Below, piece after piece: positions 61,984-64,000 of a stretch of DNA of 64,000 nt (within the stretch, counting starts at the first letter, position 1; every line of letters begins with the position of its first letter). The DNA comes from Vibrio furnissii CIP 102972 (GTDB lineage: Bacteria; Pseudomonadota; Gammaproteobacteria; Enterobacterales; Vibrionaceae). The position numbers were made by a program, and so were the translations under genes. The notes under the pieces were generated by a model that had not been told where the DNA came from, searched no databases, and saw only the letters and a list, made by a program, of their open reading frames with translations. The stretch spans positions 18,866 to 82,865 of the forward strand of contig NZ_ACZP01000019.1 of assembly GCF_000176175.1 (NCBI RefSeq), given 5' to 3'.

Positions 61984-62250
61984 ATGAACCAATCGATCTT
62001 ATTTCCGGATATGCAAACTTGGAATGAGGAGCTGCAAGCCGTGGTGTTTCCGGCGCAACAAGCTGGTGCGCTGATTGAGTGTGTGGTGACGCTGGCCGAA
62101 CTCAGCCGTCTGGCGGCACAGCCAATTGATGGTGAGCAACAGGCTTTAGCCATTTTTCAGACACTGCGTTTTGATTTGGAAGAAATAGCGGAAGCGCTGA
62201 TTGAAGAAGAAGACTACAACCAGCGCGGGCAAATCGACGTGATTAGCTAA
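61984..62250 (+). CDS. DUF1488 family protein (YrdB-like)
   Basis: 88-aa acidic protein starting MNQSILFPDMQTWNEELQAV; residues 20-80 form the DUF1488 region (VVFPAQQAGALIECVVTLAEL... ). It lies 2 bp after aroE and overlaps the convergent yrdA by 8 bp. Function unknown. Confidence 0.88.
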   Translation: MNQSILFPDMQTWNEELQAVVFPAQQAGALIECVVTLAELSRLAAQPIDGEQQALAIFQTLRFDLEEIAEALIEEEDYNQRGQIDVIS

Positions 62251-62791
62251 TATTCTCAACGGGCATGAGGTAGTCATTTTTACCGTTGACGTAGTTCTCA
62301 GCCGACTTCACTAAAAAGGCTCTTTCTTTTTCATTGAGGGGACGAGCCTGTTTCACCGGACTACCTATATAAAGATAACCACTTTCTAACCGTTTTCCCG
62401 GCGGAACTAAACTGCCGGCACCAATCATCACATCGCTCTCGATGACGACGCCATCCAGCACAATGGTGCCCATGCCCACCAATACACGGTCGTGAATCGT
62501 GCAGCCATGTAGCATGACCTTATGCCCGATGGTCACGTCTTCACCGATAATCAACGGATAGCCGTCGGGATTCTCGTGATTCTTATGCGTCACATGCAAC
62601 ACACTTCCGTCTTGAATATTGGTGCGCGCGCCGATCTCGATGTAATTCACATCGCCGCGCGCAGCGACCAATGGCCAAACACTGGCGTCATCGCCAAGCT
62701 GAATGTCGCCGACCAGAACTGAACTTTCATCGATATAGACACGTTCACCAATCTGCGGAGTGATACCTTTATAACTACGAATTGCGCTCAT
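62243..62791 (-). CDS. Gamma carbonic anhydrase family protein YrdA
   Basis: 182-aa left-handed beta-helix protein with hexapeptide repeats (IGARTNIQDGSVLH, IGHKVMLHGCTIHDRVLVG, IGAGSLVPPGKRL). Histidines in VTHKNHENP, IGHKVMLHG and GCTIH are in the positions that bind zinc in the family. Whether it is an active carbonic anhydrase is not known. Confidence 0.92.
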   Translation of the reverse strand: MSAIRSYKGITPQIGERVYIDESSVLVGDIQLGDDASVWPLVAARGDVNYIEIGARTNIQDGSVLHVTHKNHENPDGYPLIIGEDVTIGHKVMLHGCTIHDRVLVGMGTIVLDGVVIESDVMIGAGSLVPPGKRLESGYLYIGSPVKQARPLNEKERAFLVKSAENYVNGKNDYLMPVENIS

Positions 62792-62910
62792 GACGCCTCC
62801 TTATTTGGGCTGTTCAGGGCAGTGTAAAAGAGAAATAGTAGTAGAAATAACCTGTGACGAATAAAAAACAGTCAAACAATTAAAAAATCAAAAAAAACGT
62901 GAAAAAGCGC

Positions 62911-62938
62911 TTGCCAATGTGAACTCGATCTCTATAAT
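62911..62938 (+). promoter_or_regulatory. rRNA promoter P1
   Basis: TTGCCA (62911-62916) and TATAAT (62933-62938) with a 16-bp spacer, a GC-rich discriminator (GCCCCCTCGC) typical of stringent control, and an A-rich UP-like element upstream at about 62871-62905. Confidence 0.85.
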
Positions 62939-63042
62939 GCCCCCTCGCTGACACGGCAAAGCTTCGAAAGAAACGAAAGCGGTAGTTCAGCAAGGTCATT
63001 TTCAGAGCTGAAAAGCTCGCGAAAATAAACTGAAAAAAGTGT

Positions 63043-63070
63043 TTGACACGACAGTTTATCTCGCTAAAAT
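63043..63070 (+). promoter_or_regulatory. rRNA promoter P2
   Basis: TTGACA (63043-63048) and TAAAAT (63065-63070) with a 16-bp spacer and a GGCCGCC discriminator, 106 bp downstream of P1 sigma boxes start as in E. coli rrn operons. Confidence 0.85.
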
Positions 63071-63114
63071 GGCCGCCTCTTCCACGGTGACTCAGTCGCT
63101 GAAGCAGGAAGAAA

Positions 63115-63130
63115 GCTCTTTAACAATATA
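63115..63130 (+). promoter_or_regulatory. rRNA antitermination boxA in the leader
   Basis: GCTCTTTAACAATATA matches E. coli rrn boxA (TGCTCTTTAACAATTTA). It would load the NusB/NusE antitermination complex. The rest of the leader to 63328 holds the processing-stem sequence. Confidence 0.8.
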
Positions 63131-63328
63131 AACCTATCAATCTGTGTGGGCACTCGTTGATGATAATCGAAGATGATTCTAAAGAATCAACTTAGGTATC
63201 AATGAACTGAGTGACCAATCGATACTTCGGTATCGGCACAGTCAATTCATTATCGTTCTGTTGGAACGATAATAGCTTTGAATTACTAAGGTAATTTGAA
63301 GTCAGTATTCATTGAGCCACAAAATCTT

Positions 63329-64000
<672 letters not shown>

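Overview
The window is the replication-origin region of the main chromosome of a Vibrio species. Reading left to right, the order is atpB-atpI, parB-parA-rsmG-mnmG, oriC, mioC, mnmE-yidC-yidD-rnpA-rpmH, an amino-acid ABC transporter, dnaA-dnaN-recF-gyrB, ibpA, avtA, glyS-glyQ, mneA, the ilv operon, comM, dsbA-srkA, trkH-trkA-rsmB-fmt-def, dprA-smg, purK-purE, tsaC-hemF-aroE and the start of a 16S rRNA gene. As I recall it, this matches the V. cholerae chromosome 1 origin region. The codon use and the 16S start look like a relative such as the fluvialis/furnissii group; that species-level placement is an inference. I see no insertion sequence, prophage, CRISPR array, tRNA or obvious pseudogene.

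Region 0-20 kb is replication, segregation and expression machinery. oriC lies between mnmG and mioC as in E. coli, with 15 GATC sites in about 210 bp, DnaA boxes and an AT-rich unwinding element. A second cluster of GATC and DnaA-like sites precedes dnaA. A good parS candidate sits in the 3' end of recF, and ParA and ParB are encoded next to oriC. RNA and membrane-insertion genes (mnmE, yidC, yidD, rnpA, rpmH) run leftward.

Region 19-31 kb is the most heterogeneous. It has an orphan GreA/GreB C-terminal-domain protein with a 37-residue basic protein behind it, and ibpA behind a sigma-32 promoter and a ROSE-type RNA thermometer. Then come avtA, glyQS, mneA behind a yybP-ykoY manganese riboswitch, two small membrane proteins, tusA, and two translationally coupled diguanylate cyclases whose leader carries a possible attenuator.

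Region 31-48 kb holds a LysR regulator, an AcuI-type reductase, the complete ilvLGMEDA operon with its leader peptide and attenuator, comM, an acyltransferase, dsbA-srkA, ccoG and yihD. It also holds an unrecognised 55-residue protein gene with its own promoter, leader hairpin and terminator, then a Spo0M-like protein and a TrhA-family membrane protein.

Region 48-64 kb holds the def-fmt-rsmB-trkA-trkH operon, the lysM-dprA-smg-yrdD operon, purEK under a PurR operator, tsaC-hemF-aroE-yrdB facing yrdA, and tandem rRNA promoters leading into 16S rRNA at the right edge. Most genes are conserved housekeeping. The points worth a second look are the RNA leaders and small genes.
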